From contig NZ_FRCA01000004.1 of assembly GCF_900142755.1 (NCBI RefSeq), positions 186,001 through 250,000 on the forward strand: a stretch of 64,000 nt of DNA, in the 5' to 3' direction. This document shows, piece by piece, positions 37,094-46,133 of this stretch. Source of the DNA: Halomonas cupida (GTDB lineage Bacteria; Pseudomonadota; Gammaproteobacteria; Pseudomonadales; Halomonadaceae). The position numbers and the translations under genes are program-made. The notes below the pieces were generated by a model. That model was not told the DNA's origin. It was given only the letters and a program-made list of their open reading frames with translations, and made no database searches. Numbering within the stretch: position 1 is the stretch's first letter; every line of letters starts with the position of its first letter.

Positions 37094-37915
37094 TCATAGC
37101 CTGAACACCTCCCGCGGGTTATCGATCAGAACCCTCCGCCGCAGCGACGGGTCCACGATCAGCCCTTCCAGCAACTGCCACTGGCCCTGATAGCTCTGCT
37201 GGGACTCGTGGCGTGTATGAGGCCAGTCGCTGCCCCATAACAGGCGCTCTTCCGGGAGGCCCGCGCGCAGCATCCCCTCCAGCCACTGTCCAGCTTGCTC
37301 AAGCGTCAGGTCACTGCGATATGCCGCCGAGAGCTTCACCCAGACCTGCCCGCTGGCAAGCCGTTCGAGGAAGGCACGATGACCGTTTCTCGGCTCCGCC
37401 GGCATCCCGGCGGGAAGCCCAAAATGATCAATCACCACCTCGGCGCCCGATGGCAGCACTACGCCCATAACGTCAGAAAGGTCTTCGATGTGGCGCTGGA
37501 TCTCGATCTGCCAGCGACGCGCCGCCACGCGCTTGAACAGTTGACGCCACTGGGCTCCGGCGTAACCCATCGGTGACTTGCCAACCAGATTGAGCCGAAT
37601 GCCGACAACACCGGCGGCATCCAGCTCATCCAGGGTGCTGTCAGTGACATCCGGATCCACCACGGCAACACCTCGTAACCGCTGTGGGTGCGCCCGCAGG
37701 GAATCGAGCATGAAGCTGTTGTCGGTCCCCAGAAAGCTGGGCTGGATCAGGACGCCGTGCGACAGTCCAGCGCGATCCAGATGGGCCAGATAACTATCCA
37801 CCGATGCCGGATAGTCAGGGCTATAGCGGCGATCTGCCACCAGCGACAAGCCAGGCTCGAAGACATGAGCGTGACTATCGACGCCGGTGACGGACGGACG
37901 TGGTGCATGCCCCAT
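37094..37915 (-). CDS. Amidohydrolase 2 family metal hydrolase (LigI/PDC-hydrolase-like)
   Basis: This 273-residue TIM-barrel hydrolase has VDSHAHVFEPGLSL as the metal HxH site. GVVIGIRLNL-type and VIDHFGLPAG motifs are present, and LLWGSDWPHTRHE carries the catalytic Asp. These fit the amidohydrolase-2 group that includes 2-pyrone-4,6-dicarboxylate lactonase. The start at 37915 follows GGAGG by about 10 bases. It is paired with a carboxylate permease and divergent from a GntR regulator, so it probably hydrolyses a small lactone or carboxylate. The exact substrate is unknown. Confidence 0.78.
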   Translation of the reverse strand: MGHAPRPSVTGVDSHAHVFEPGLSLVADRRYSPDYPASVDSYLAHLDRAGLSHGVLIQPSFLGTDNSFMLDSLRAHPQRLRGVAVVDPDVTDSTLDELDAAGVVGIRLNLVGKSPMGYAGAQWRQLFKRVAARRWQIEIQRHIEDLSDVMGVVLPSGAEVVIDHFGLPAGMPAEPRNGHRAFLERLASGQVWVKLSAAYRSDLTLEQAGQWLEGMLRAGLPEERLLWGSDWPHTRHESQQSYQGQWQLLEGLIVDPSLRRRVLIDNPREVFRL

Positions 37916-37965
37916 GAAAACGTATCCTCCGAAGCAATGAGACGCCATTAGCGCCAAATTCATAC

Positions 37966-37981
37966 ATTCATCTATATGAAT
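37966..37981 (+). promoter_or_regulatory. Palindromic operator candidate for the GntR regulator
   Basis: ATTCAT-CTAT-ATGAAT is a perfect 6-bp dyad with a 4-base centre, in the divergent promoter region. A related dyad, TCATAT-N8-ATATGA, lies at 38062-38081 over the gntR start. Both fit GntR/HutC operator geometry. Confidence 0.6.
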
Positions 37982-38061
37982 TGCACTCTACCAAAGATAT
38001 CGCGGTAAAAGTCGAGGACTACGACTAAAGGTGGTAACGTCATTACCATCCTGTTGTCTTG

Positions 38062-38081
38062 TCATATGGATATCTATATGA
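38062..38081 (+). promoter_or_regulatory. Second dyad overlapping the gntR start codon
   Basis: TCATAT, eight bases and ATATGA overlap the proposed ATG at 38078. Binding here would block translation-proximal transcription, suggesting autoregulation. Confidence 0.45.
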
Positions 38082-38815
38082 AAACCCGCAAGTTACGCGC
38101 CGATGAACGGCTACCGCTGTATCAGCGGTTGCGCGAGGAAATACAGGCGCGGATATCCTCCGGCGAATGGAAGCCCGACACTCCGATCCCCACGGAAGCC
38201 GAACTGACGCAAGAATACGGTGTTGCAGTAGGCACCGTGCGCAAGGCCGTAGACACTCTGGTAAGCGATGGTCTGCTGCAGCGTAACCAGGGACGCGGGA
38301 CCTTTGTCCGGCGTCCGGATTTCGAAAGTTCCTTTCTGCGCTTCTTTCGCCAGACCAATGCGGCAGGCGAACGTATCATCCCGGAAGGCCAGGTTCTCGA
38401 ACGCCGCACTATCGTGCCCCCCGAATATGTCAGTATCGCCCTCGGCCTCTCAGCGCAGGCAGAAGCCGTCTACCTGAAGCGCATCAGACGCATCGAAGGA
38501 GTCCCGATGCTCTGTGAGGACATCTGGCTGCCATACGCTCGATTCCATGCACTGGCAGACATTCCCCTGCAGGCCTTCGGCAACCTGCTCTACCCCTTCT
38601 ACGAGCAGGAATGCGGTCAAATGATTGCAGCGGCTCGGGAATCCCTGCGCGTTTCATGCGCCGATCAACAGACCGCCTCCGCTCTGGAAATTCCTCAGGG
38701 CTCCCCCGTGGTGATCATCGATCGAGTCGCTCAGGGCTATGACCATTCACCGCTTGAATACCGGCGCTCCCGCGGCGGCGCCAGCACCTTCCACTACCAG
38801 ATCGATATTTCCTGA
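38078..38815 (+). CDS. GntR-family regulator, HutC/UTRA type
   Basis: This 245-residue protein has an N-terminal winged helix (LYQRLREEIQARISSGEW, then TEAELTQEYGVAVGTVRKAVDTLVSDGLL). A C-terminal UTRA ligand domain includes VYLKRIRRIEGVPMLCEDIWLP. The start at 38078 (MKTRKLRADERLPLYQ) has a weak GGA upstream. Upstream in-frame ATGs lie inside the dyad and lack a ribosome site. It probably represses the divergent hydrolase-permease genes and itself. Confidence 0.88.
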   Translation: MKTRKLRADERLPLYQRLREEIQARISSGEWKPDTPIPTEAELTQEYGVAVGTVRKAVDTLVSDGLLQRNQGRGTFVRRPDFESSFLRFFRQTNAAGERIIPEGQVLERRTIVPPEYVSIALGLSAQAEAVYLKRIRRIEGVPMLCEDIWLPYARFHALADIPLQAFGNLLYPFYEQECGQMIAAARESLRVSCADQQTASALEIPQGSPVVIIDRVAQGYDHSPLEYRRSRGGASTFHYQIDIS

Positions 38816-38997
38816 AACGAGCCAGCGCCACGGTGCCGGAAGCCGTGGCGCTGGCTGATCTCCCATTCCGCATGATTCGATTCACAGATACTCGGCATCC
38901 ACATATTTAATTGGATGCTGGTCGCCAGCATCCCCTATCGTTGGGTCACTTCCTGCAAGGCCAGGTCCTGTTTACCTTTCACCACGCGAGACCCAAT

Positions 38998-40176
38998 GTG
39001 ACTGAACGCCTCTTCGTCAATGCCCTCTCCGCTGACGGCAGCAAGATCAACATTTCGGTCAAGGGCGGTTACATCGTCGACATAAGCGCCGAACGCCCTG
39101 ACCGCGAGCCTACAGAGATCATCGATCTGCAGGATCGTCTGGTGATCCCCGGTTTCGTCGACGGTCATATTCACCTCGACAAGAGTTTCGTTGGCGATCG
39201 CTGGCAGCCCCATCATCCCGCTCATGACCTCAAGCACCGTCTGGCCATCGAGAAAAGGCAGCTGGCCCAGGCGGCCCCCATTGCCGAACGCGCCTGTGCA
39301 TTGATTCAGCAGGCCGTATCCTTCGGGACAGTCGCCATGCGCAGTCACGTCGATATCGATTCCACAACCGGCCTGACCCACCTGCATGCCGTCATGGAGG
39401 CACGCGAAAAGTGGCGTGATATCGTCAATATCGAACTGGTTGCTTTTCCCCAGGCCGGCGTCATCTCCAGCCCAGGAACGGCCGATATTCTCGATGCGGC
39501 GATTCAGGATGGAGTCGAGGTGGTGGGTGGTATCGACCCGACCACCCTTGACGGTGCCGCTGACCGCCAACTCGACGTTGTCTTCGGGGTTGCCGACCGG
39601 CGCGACGTGAAGGTCGACATTCATCTGCACGAACCCGGACAACAGGGTATCCAGCAGCTCTACCGCATCGCCGAGCGAACCCGAGCCCTCGGCATGGCTG
39701 GCCGTGTGGCCGTCAGCCATGCCTATAGCCTTGGTGATGTATCAGGTGAAACGCTGGATGGCATTGCCCAGGCATTGGCCGACGCAGGAGTTGCCATCAT
39801 GACCAATGCGCCCGGCAACCATGACTTCCCACCCGTTCTGACGCTACGCGAAGCGGGGGTCAATGTATTCGCCGGCAACGACAACATCCGCGATGCATGG
39901 TGGCCCTACGGCAACGGTGACATGCTCCAACGTGCCATGCTGGTGGCCTATCGCTCCGGCTTCTATACCGATGAGGAACTGAATGTCGCGCTAGACATGG
40001 CGACTCGGGCCAGTGCCGCTGTGATCGGGCTGGACGACTATGGCCTTGCTCCCGGCCACGAAGCCACATTCCTCGTTCTGGACGCCCCCAACGCCGCCGC
40101 CGCAGTGGCCGAGGTCACGCCTCGGCGGGAGATCGTCAGAAAGGGCAGGTTCTGGACACCCGAAACGCCGGCTTGA
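38998..40176 (+). CDS. Cytosine-deaminase-like amidohydrolase
   Basis: This protein has about 392 residues from a GTG at 38998 (preceded by GCGAGA); the exact start is uncertain. Metal and catalytic features include PGFVDGHIHLDKSFVG (HxH), MRSHVDIDS, DIHLHEPGQQ, VSHAYSLGD and NVFAGNDNIRDAWWPYGNGD. These follow the CodA/amidohydrolase-3 pattern. Enzymes of this type deaminate cytosine, isoguanine or related N-heterocycles, or hydrolyse amides. It lies between the GntR and LysR genes, suggesting a nitrogenous substrate linked to the island's transporter. Confidence 0.78.
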   Translation: MTERLFVNALSADGSKINISVKGGYIVDISAERPDREPTEIIDLQDRLVIPGFVDGHIHLDKSFVGDRWQPHHPAHDLKHRLAIEKRQLAQAAPIAERACALIQQAVSFGTVAMRSHVDIDSTTGLTHLHAVMEAREKWRDIVNIELVAFPQAGVISSPGTADILDAAIQDGVEVVGGIDPTTLDGAADRQLDVVFGVADRRDVKVDIHLHEPGQQGIQQLYRIAERTRALGMAGRVAVSHAYSLGDVSGETLDGIAQALADAGVAIMTNAPGNHDFPPVLTLREAGVNVFAGNDNIRDAWWPYGNGDMLQRAMLVAYRSGFYTDEELNVALDMATRASAAVIGLDDYGLAPGHEATFLVLDAPNAAAAVAEVTPRREIVRKGRFWTPETPA

Positions 40177-40317
40177 GATGGCCGACAGATGCCTGCATCA
40201 CGGTGCATCCTCTGCCCTGGCTCCAGATGAATCGACTTCCTGAGCACTCCTTTCTCTCAAGCTCGATTCAAACGGTTATCATCTGGCGGAGATATTTCGA
40301 GACTCGCGAGTAAAGGC

Positions 40318-41166
40318 ATGAATCCCCGGCTGTTTGATCTGGAACTTCTGAGAACCATCGTCATGGTTGCTGACTGCGGTAGCTTCACCGCAGCGGCAGC
40401 CCGCCTGCACTCGACCCAGTCCACGGTCAGCCAGAAGGTTCGTCGCCTGGAAGAGGTCGCCGGGCACCGGCTACTCGATCGTCATCATCGCCAGGTACAG
40501 CCAACAGATGAAGGGGAAACCGTGCTCGGGTATGCCCGGCGCATGCTGGCTCTGAATGATGAATTACTCGATGTTCTGGCAGGAGAAATAGAAAGCACGG
40601 TCAGACTGGGGCTCCCCGATGACCTGGTTGCAGGCCCTACCACAGAGCTGCTGTCCGCCTTCAATCGACAACACCCTCTCGTCAAGCTGGAAGTCACCAG
40701 TGGCCTGAGCCGTGACCTCTGTCAGAGCTACGATCACGGCGAACTCGACCTGATCATCATCAAGCAGCGCAAGCACAGTCGGGCGGGAGTTGCCTGCAGT
40801 CCTGAAGAACTCTGGTGGATAGACGGCCACGGTGCCGCATCCTTGTCCCGGGACCCAGTTCCGATCGTGACATTTCCTCCCAGAGGGCTGTATCGAGAAG
40901 AAATGATCAACGCCATTGAATCACTCGGTCGCCGTTGGCGAATCAGCTTCACCAGCTCAAGCCTCAGCGGTATCCAGTCGGCTGTGGCCGAAGGCATGGG
41001 GCTGGGCCTGTTGCCCGCTCGCGCCACCTCTGACCAGCATGTAGTGCTGGACGAAACCCATGGACTGGCGCCCGTCGACACCATGGAGATCGTCATTCTG
41101 CACCGCCCGACGGCAGACGTCCGGGTCAGAGAGCTGGCTGAGCTGCTGAAAGGCTTGCTGGGCTGA
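40318..41166 (+). CDS. LysR-family transcriptional regulator
   Basis: This 282-residue regulator has the N-terminal HTH LELLRTIVMVADCGSFTAAAARLHSTQSTVSQKVRRLEE and a periplasmic-binding-like effector domain. It is convergent with the SnoaL-like gene across a structured repeat. It may regulate the deaminase-like gene that precedes it in the same direction, separated by 141 bases. Confidence 0.9.
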   Translation: MNPRLFDLELLRTIVMVADCGSFTAAAARLHSTQSTVSQKVRRLEEVAGHRLLDRHHRQVQPTDEGETVLGYARRMLALNDELLDVLAGEIESTVRLGLPDDLVAGPTTELLSAFNRQHPLVKLEVTSGLSRDLCQSYDHGELDLIIIKQRKHSRAGVACSPEELWWIDGHGAASLSRDPVPIVTFPPRGLYREEMINAIESLGRRWRISFTSSSLSGIQSAVAEGMGLGLLPARATSDQHVVLDETHGLAPVDTMEIVILHRPTADVRVRELAELLKGLLG

Positions 41167-41194
41167 GGAAGAGCAATGTCAGGAAAACCTTTAA

Positions 41195-41297
41195 TTATTA
41201 ACATGGCAATCAAATAGCTCATCCTGATCGATTTGATTTTCGGCGGCACGTCCCTGTGCCGCCATTAACCCAACATAAAAGCATGCCGGGTTAATAA
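41195..41297. repeat. Structured intergenic repeat, short copy (MITE/REP-like)
   Basis: This 103-bp element has inverted ends TTATTAAC and GTTAATAA. Inside are three stem-loops: AATCAAAT/ATTTGATT, GGCGGCAC-GTCCCT-GTGCCGCC, and ATTAACCC/GGGTTAAT. A longer copy lies at 49339-49512. It fills the gap between the 3' ends of the LysR and SnoaL-like genes. Confidence 0.88.
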
Positions 41298-41305
41298 CGC
41301 CAGGG

Positions 41306-41695
41306 TCATGACACTACCGATAGCATGTTGGCATCTCTTGCCAACCGCCATTTGCCGCCTTCCCTTGTGAGCACCGAGAGCGTATGCCCCGAGCGAACGA
41401 TACTCTCTGCGGAGGAAGGCATGACGGTTACCGTCAGTTCGGTCCACATCCAGGCCCAGTCGCCCAACACCTTTATTTCCTGAATGCGACTCCTGCCGTC
41501 AATCCTCGCTGCCTCGGAACCTGATTGAGCCCGAGCCATCGTGGCAAAGTCCTCCTTGCCCATAGGCGACTGTCCCGAGGCAAGAAACACAGCATCATCC
41601 GTCATCAAGGACAGTACGCTGTCGATATCCCCTTCACGCGTGGCCTGTATCCATGACTCGACCAGTTGTCGAATTTCCTCCTCATCAGTGCTCAT
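41306..41695 (-). CDS. SnoaL/NTF2-like protein, SgcJ/EcaC family
   Basis: This 129-residue single-domain protein begins EEIRQLVESWIQATREGDID, followed by VLSLMTDDAVFL. It ends with SGHTLSVLTREGGKWRLARDANML, the usual SgcJ/EcaC pattern of a cone-shaped alpha+beta fold. The family's role is unclear (often labelled oxidoreductase without proof). It is monocistronic, transcribed toward the repeat element. Confidence 0.82.
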   Translation of the reverse strand: MSTDEEEIRQLVESWIQATREGDIDSVLSLMTDDAVFLASGQSPMGKEDFATMARAQSGSEAARIDGRSRIQEIKVLGDWAWMWTELTVTVMPSSAESIVRSGHTLSVLTREGGKWRLARDANMLSVVS

Positions 41696-41756
41696 GCTGC
41701 TTTACCTCCTGCAAACTAAACCCTGCGATCAAGTTTAGTTACCAATTGCAGACATA

Positions 41757-41782
41757 CAAAAAAATCCGGCCAGAGGCCGGAT
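41757..41782 (-). terminator. Intrinsic terminator of the zwf-pgl-eda operon
   Basis: ATCCGGCC, a 3-base loop and GGCCGGAT are followed on the - strand by a run of T residues. It lies 120 bases past the eda stop codon. Confidence 0.9.
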
Positions 41783-41901
41783 CAAGGACAGCACCAGCTG
41801 TCGAGAGAGCACATGGAGTGGCATGACGCCGTTCCGTGCAGAGAGCTCGGTTGGCGAGTGGTGATCAGAGTACGGGATTGCCCGGGATCACCACTCGTGA
41901 A

Positions 41902-42564
41902 TCAGTGATGGAAGCGGTCGGCGGCTTCCCTTGCCAACTGGCGGATGCCATCCCAGTCGCCGGCATCAACCAGCGAGGACGGTGTCAGCCAGGAGCCACC
42001 GACGCACATGACATTGGGCAGCGCCAGATAATCGGCCGCATTGTCGAGACTGATACCACCGGTCGGACAGAAGCGTGCTTCACCGATCGGACCACCAAAG
42101 GCCTTGAGTGCCTTGACGCCGCCACTGGCTTCGGCAGGGAAGAACTTGAAGCGGCGATAGCCGTACTGCCAGCCGGTCATCAACTCGGAAATGGTTGCCA
42201 CCCCCGGAAGCATCGGCACAGGACTCTCGACGCCATAGCGATACAGGGCTTCCGTGGCCCCCGGAGTGACGATGAAATCCGCCCCGGCATCTTCGACCCG
42301 GCGATACTGGGCAGGTGTCAGCACAGTACCCGCTGCAATACTGGCGTGGGGCAGTTCCTTCTTGAGCCGTGCGATGGCCTCGATGGCGCAGTCGGTACGC
42401 AGCGTCACCTCGAGAACCGTCAGGCCCCCTTCCACCAGTGCCCGCCCCATGGGTACCGCATCCTCGATACGATTGACGGTAATCACCGGAATGACTTCAG
42501 CCTTGAGGCAGATGCTGTCGAGTTCCGTGGTGCGTGTGGACGGCAGCTGTTTTTCGATGGTCAT
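41902..42564 (-). CDS. eda: KDPG aldolase (2-dehydro-3-deoxyphosphogluconate aldolase)
   Basis: This 220-residue class I aldolase has the Schiff-base lysine in YRRFKFFPAEASGG. The catalytic Glu lies in VLEVTLRTD, and FCPTGGISLDNAADYL binds phosphate. It splits KDPG into pyruvate and glyceraldehyde-3-phosphate. The start at 42564 (MTIEKQLP) follows GGAG by 8 bases. It is the last gene of zwf-pgl-eda. Confidence 0.97.
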   Translation of the reverse strand: MTIEKQLPSTRTTELDSICLKAEVIPVITVNRIEDAVPMGRALVEGGLTVLEVTLRTDCAIEAIARLKKELPHASIAAGTVLTPAQYRRVEDAGADFIVTPGATEALYRYGVESPVPMLPGVATISELMTGWQYGYRRFKFFPAEASGGVKALKAFGGPIGEARFCPTGGISLDNAADYLALPNVMCVGGSWLTPSSLVDAGDWDGIRQLAREAADRFHH

Positions 42565-42583
42565 GAACTTTGCTCCAGAGAAT

Positions 42584-43261
42584 TCAGGGGGCCCAATAGA
42601 TGGCCAGCGGGCAACTGAGGAAGGCTCGGATGGGCAGCTCGCGGACATCATCACCTGACATCGCTCGCCCCAGCACCGTGCGCTTGTCATCGCCAGAAAT
42701 GTGCAATACATGGCGCAGGGCATGATGGAGACGCTCGGCACTCAGCGTGATCCGAGCCTGAGGCTGGCTGGGCGTGCGCACTGCGACAACCGTTGCATCG
42801 GTGGCCAACGCCAGACTCAGTTCGCGGCTGTCCGGGAACAATGACGCCGTGTGACCATCGCCTCCCATACCCAGAATCACCACGCTGGCGGGCCAGGTCA
42901 GTTGTTCGAGGCGACCGGCGACCTCTTCGACACCTTCTTCCGGCGTCGAATGTCCGGTCGTCAACGGTATGAACCGAGCCTGTTGCGCCTTGCCGACCAG
43001 CAGATGCTCACGCACCAGGCGGGCATTGGAATCAGTGGCATCTTCCGCCACCCAACGCTCATCAGCGAGGGTGATGTCGACACGATCCCAGGCCAGCTCC
43101 TGGTGGGCCAGGGCCGCGAAGAACGGCACCGGGGTTGAGCCACCGGATACCACCAGCAACGCCCGCGCCTGACGGGTCAGGTCAGTACGCAGCGCCTCGG
43201 CCACCGCCTCGGCCAGTTGATGAGCCAGATGCTCACGGGGAGTTGCAGCATTAGCGCTCAT
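42584..43261 (-). CDS. pgl: 6-phosphogluconolactonase
   Basis: This 225-residue DevB-type lactonase contains VVSGGSTPVPFFAAL, LADERWVAEDATDSN and ILGMGGDGHTASLFPDS. It hydrolyses the Zwf product to 6-phosphogluconate. It is 24 bases after zwf and 19 before eda. Confidence 0.96.
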   Translation of the reverse strand: MSANAATPREHLAHQLAEAVAEALRTDLTRQARALLVVSGGSTPVPFFAALAHQELAWDRVDITLADERWVAEDATDSNARLVREHLLVGKAQQARFIPLTTGHSTPEEGVEEVAGRLEQLTWPASVVILGMGGDGHTASLFPDSRELSLALATDATVVAVRTPSQPQARITLSAERLHHALRHVLHISGDDKRTVLGRAMSGDDVRELPIRAFLSCPLAIYWAP

Positions 43262-43285
43262 ATCAATAATCCTCGTACCAACGCC

Positions 43286-44785
43286 TCAATAGTCTTCATA
43301 CCAGCTGCGCCCGTCCTGGGTGATCATGGCAATGGATGCCACAGGCCCCCATGAGCCGGCCGGATAACGACGCGGCGGTTCGTTGCGATCCTTCCAGGCG
43401 GCGATCAGATCGTCACACCATTTCCAGGCATGCTCCACTTCATCCCGGCGCACGAACAGGTACTGCTGCCCTTTCATGACCTCAAGCAGCAATCGCTCAT
43501 AGGCATCCGGGATACGTGCCTGAGGGAAGGCATTGTTGAAGTCCAGCTGCAACGGACCACGGCGCAGCCGCATGCCCTTGTCGAGCCCACTGTCCTTGGT
43601 CAACACCTCGAGGCGTATTCCTTCATCGGGCTGCAGACGAATGATCAGCTTGTTGGCTGCCAGTGCCCGCTGATCGGGGTCGAAGATGTAATGCGGCTGC
43701 TGCCGGAAGTGAATGACGATCTGCGACAGCTTCTCGGGCATACGCTTGCCGGTCCGCAAATAGAAGGGGACTCCGGCCCAACGCCAGTTAGCCACCTCAG
43801 TCTTCATCGCCACGAAGGTTTCGGTGTGACTGGAGATATTGGCGTCGTCTTCCTCGAGATAACCCGGCACGCTCTGGCCGTCACTGGTACCGGCAGTGTA
43901 CTGACCACGCACCACATCTCTCCCGATCATGTCATCGGTGAACGGCTTGAGCGCCTTGAGCACCTTGACCTTCTCGTCACGGATGGCATCGGCATCAAGG
44001 TTGGCCGGCGGATCCATGGCAATCAGACAGACCAACTGCAATAGATGGTTCTGCACCATGTCCCGCAGCTGTCCGGCTTCATCGAAATAGCCCCAGCGCC
44101 CTTCGATCCCTACCTTCTCGGCGACGGTGATCTCGACGTGGGAGATATGATTCTGGTTCCACTGGGTGCCGAACAGCGGATTGGCAAAGCGCAAGGCAAT
44201 CAGGTTCTGAACCGTTTCCTTACCCAGGTAATGGTCAATCCGATAGACACGGGACTCAGGGAAGACCTCACCAATCGCATCGTTGACCACTTTCGAGGAC
44301 TCGAGGCCATAACCGATCGGTTTCTCTACCACCACGCGGCTCTCGTCGTCGAGGCTGCCACTTTCCTGCAGGTAACGGCAGATATCTCCGTAGAGACTAG
44401 CGCCAACGGCCAGGTATACCACCAGCGGACGTTCGCTGCTGGCGGTCTCACGCCACTCGCGGATGCTGCTGTAACCATCGACGCTCTTGAAGTTCACTGT
44501 CAGGAACGACAGGCGCTCGAGAAAGCGTGTCAGCGCCGTTTCGACCAGTTCAGCCGGTTTGACGTACTGCTTCAACGCTGCCTCGATCTGACTCCGGAAC
44601 TCGTCCAGGGAAAGATCCTGACGCGCCAGGCCAAGGATCCGGGTATCATCATCCAGCAACCCTTCCCGATCGAGATGGTAAAGCGCCGGAAACAGCTTGC
44701 GCCGAGACAGATCGCCCAACGCGCCGAACAGCGCCAGATCAATATCGGTACGCTCTGCGCTACTGGATCGGGTGTGTCGTGTCAT
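43286..44785 (-). CDS. zwf: Glucose-6-phosphate 1-dehydrogenase
   Basis: This 499-residue enzyme has the NADP-binding [20 protein letters not shown] and the substrate motif [19 protein letters not shown]. The family-typical length and a C-terminal RSWYEDY are present. The start at 44785 (MTRHTRSSS) follows GAGGAC by about 6 bases; an upstream extension from 44914 would run through the HexR sites. It is the first gene of the zwf-pgl-eda operon, divergent from hexR. Confidence 0.97.
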   Translation of the reverse strand: MTRHTRSSSAERTDIDLALFGALGDLSRRKLFPALYHLDREGLLDDDTRILGLARQDLSLDEFRSQIEAALKQYVKPAELVETALTRFLERLSFLTVNFKSVDGYSSIREWRETASSERPLVVYLAVGASLYGDICRYLQESGSLDDESRVVVEKPIGYGLESSKVVNDAIGEVFPESRVYRIDHYLGKETVQNLIALRFANPLFGTQWNQNHISHVEITVAEKVGIEGRWGYFDEAGQLRDMVQNHLLQLVCLIAMDPPANLDADAIRDEKVKVLKALKPFTDDMIGRDVVRGQYTAGTSDGQSVPGYLEEDDANISSHTETFVAMKTEVANWRWAGVPFYLRTGKRMPEKLSQIVIHFRQQPHYIFDPDQRALAANKLIIRLQPDEGIRLEVLTKDSGLDKGMRLRRGPLQLDFNNAFPQARIPDAYERLLLEVMKGQQYLFVRRDEVEHAWKWCDDLIAAWKDRNEPPRRYPAGSWGPVASIAMITQDGRSWYEDY

Positions 44786-44848
44786 AACCGTCCTCGTATC
44801 CTCAAGGGAAGCACCTGGCTGGCAGCCCTTCGCCTGACCATGAGTTCC

Positions 44849-44861
44849 TAAGTTTACAAAA
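44849..44861 (-). promoter_or_regulatory. HexR-like operator proximal to zwf
   Basis: TAAGTTTACAAAA is the exact inverse of TTTTGTAAACTTA at 44897-44909. The two sites face each other across 35 bases. Confidence 0.65.
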
Positions 44862-44890
44862 AAATAGTGGAAAATACGCGACCAGGGCAA

Positions 44891-44921
44891 CCAATATTTT
44901 GTAAACTTACACAAATATTGG
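44891..44921 (+). promoter_or_regulatory. HexR operator inside a 9-bp inverted repeat
   Basis: CCAATATTT and AAATATTGG flank TGTAAACTTACAC. The core TTGT-N8-ACAA (44899-44914) is the Pseudomonas-type HexR site. It is well placed to repress zwf and autoregulate hexR. Confidence 0.82.
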
Positions 44922-45129
44922 CTATTCCGCGCTTATACATTGGACGTAGATCCTGGAACATGGATCTTGGACACCGTCCCCCAGCATGCCAGGATAGCCG
45001 ACATTACGTGGTTAAATCACTACATCGCTGTATCACCACATACATGCATTACCACAATATGCATTACCACCATACGAAGTCGCCTTACCCCGTGACTTCC
45101 CCAGGTATCGCAAGGGAGCGCCCCTGATC

Positions 45130-45987
45130 ATGGTTCGTCACGACCTTATCCAACGCATACGCGACCGACTGGAAGAGCTCAATCGTTCCGAGCGCAAGGT
45201 CGCCGATGTCATCCTCGCCGATCCCGCGGCCGCTACCGGCATGAGTATTGCCAGTCTGGCCCAGGCGGCTTCGGTCAGCGAGCCGACCGTCAACCGCTTC
45301 TGCCGTAATTTCGATGCCAAGGGCTACCCCGACTTCAAGATCCAGCTGGCTCAAAGTCTGGCAGGTGGTACTCCTTATGTCAGCCAGGCGGTGGAACCGG
45401 ATGATTCAGCGGAAGCCTATACCGGCAAGATCTTCGGCGCGACCATCGCCGCCCTCGATCTGGCGCGCCGTGAGGTCTCTCCTGCTCGGGTCGATCGCAT
45501 GGTCGATTACCTGATCCAGGCCAAGCAGATTCACTTCTTTGGTCTGGGGGCTTCGGGTGCCGTCGCTCAGGACGCACAACACAAGTTCTTCCGCTTCAAC
45601 CTGCCGGTGACGGCTTACGTCGATGTGCTGATGCAGCGCATGGTCGCCTCGGCCTGCCACACCGGCGATGTGGTGGTCATGCTCTCCTACACCGGGCGCA
45701 CCCGTGAGCTGGTCGACATTGCCGCCCTCGCTCGCGAGAACGACGCTGTGGTGCTGGGCATTACTGCCCCTGATTCGCCGTTGGCTCGACAGTGCACCGA
45801 GACGCTCGACATCAGTGCTCCGGAAGATACCGAGCACTATATGCCGATGACCTCGCGCATGATCCAGCTGGCACTGATCGATGTCCTGGCCACCGGTGTA
45901 ACCCTGCGTCGAGGTGAAGACTTCCTGCACCATCTCAAGAAGATCAAGGACAGTCTCCGAGATACTCGCTACCCTCTCGAGCACTGA
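45130..45987 (+). CDS. hexR: HexR, RpiR-family repressor of ED/glucose genes
   Basis: This 285-residue regulator has an N-terminal HTH_6 ([43 protein letters not shown]). A C-terminal SIS sugar-phosphate domain follows ([40 protein letters not shown]). Divergence from zwf is the classic hexR arrangement. It should bind the operators at 44849, 44891 and 30408 and release them with KDPG. Confidence 0.95.
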   Translation: MVRHDLIQRIRDRLEELNRSERKVADVILADPAAATGMSIASLAQAASVSEPTVNRFCRNFDAKGYPDFKIQLAQSLAGGTPYVSQAVEPDDSAEAYTGKIFGATIAALDLARREVSPARVDRMVDYLIQAKQIHFFGLGASGAVAQDAQHKFFRFNLPVTAYVDVLMQRMVASACHTGDVVVMLSYTGRTRELVDIAALARENDAVVLGITAPDSPLARQCTETLDISAPEDTEHYMPMTSRMIQLALIDVLATGVTLRRGEDFLHHLKKIKDSLRDTRYPLEH

Positions 45988-46005
45988 CCTCCCTCCAGGC
46001 ATAAT

Positions 46006-46036
46006 CCTCGCGCCGCCGGTACCCGGCAGCGCGAGG
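46006..46036 (+). terminator. Hairpin after hexR
   Basis: CCTCGCGC and GCGCGAGG enclose a GCCGG/CCGGC inner stem with one mismatched pair. It is GC-rich and 19 bases after the hexR stop codon, with no U-tract. Confidence 0.65.
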
Positions 46037-46133
46037 GTCAAGCGGCCCCAGGCTGATTCGCGGTACAGGGTTCTGCCACAGCAGCGGTCACCGCTATAAT
46101 GCCGACCATCGACTTCAATCGGGATACCTGAAT

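Larger units (their letters stand above)
44786..45129. other. zwf-hexR divergent control region
   Basis: This 344-base, AT-rich stretch holds two HexR-type operators and no gene. ACATACATGCATTACCAC-like short repeats occur near 45040-45070 before the hexR ribosome site (GGGAG at 45114). Confidence 0.7.

Noticed and set aside
41195..41297. Structured repeat as an integron attC site
   Set aside because: Core-site consensus (GTTRRRY/RYYYAAC) is not met, there is no integrase, and the genes around it are not cassettes.
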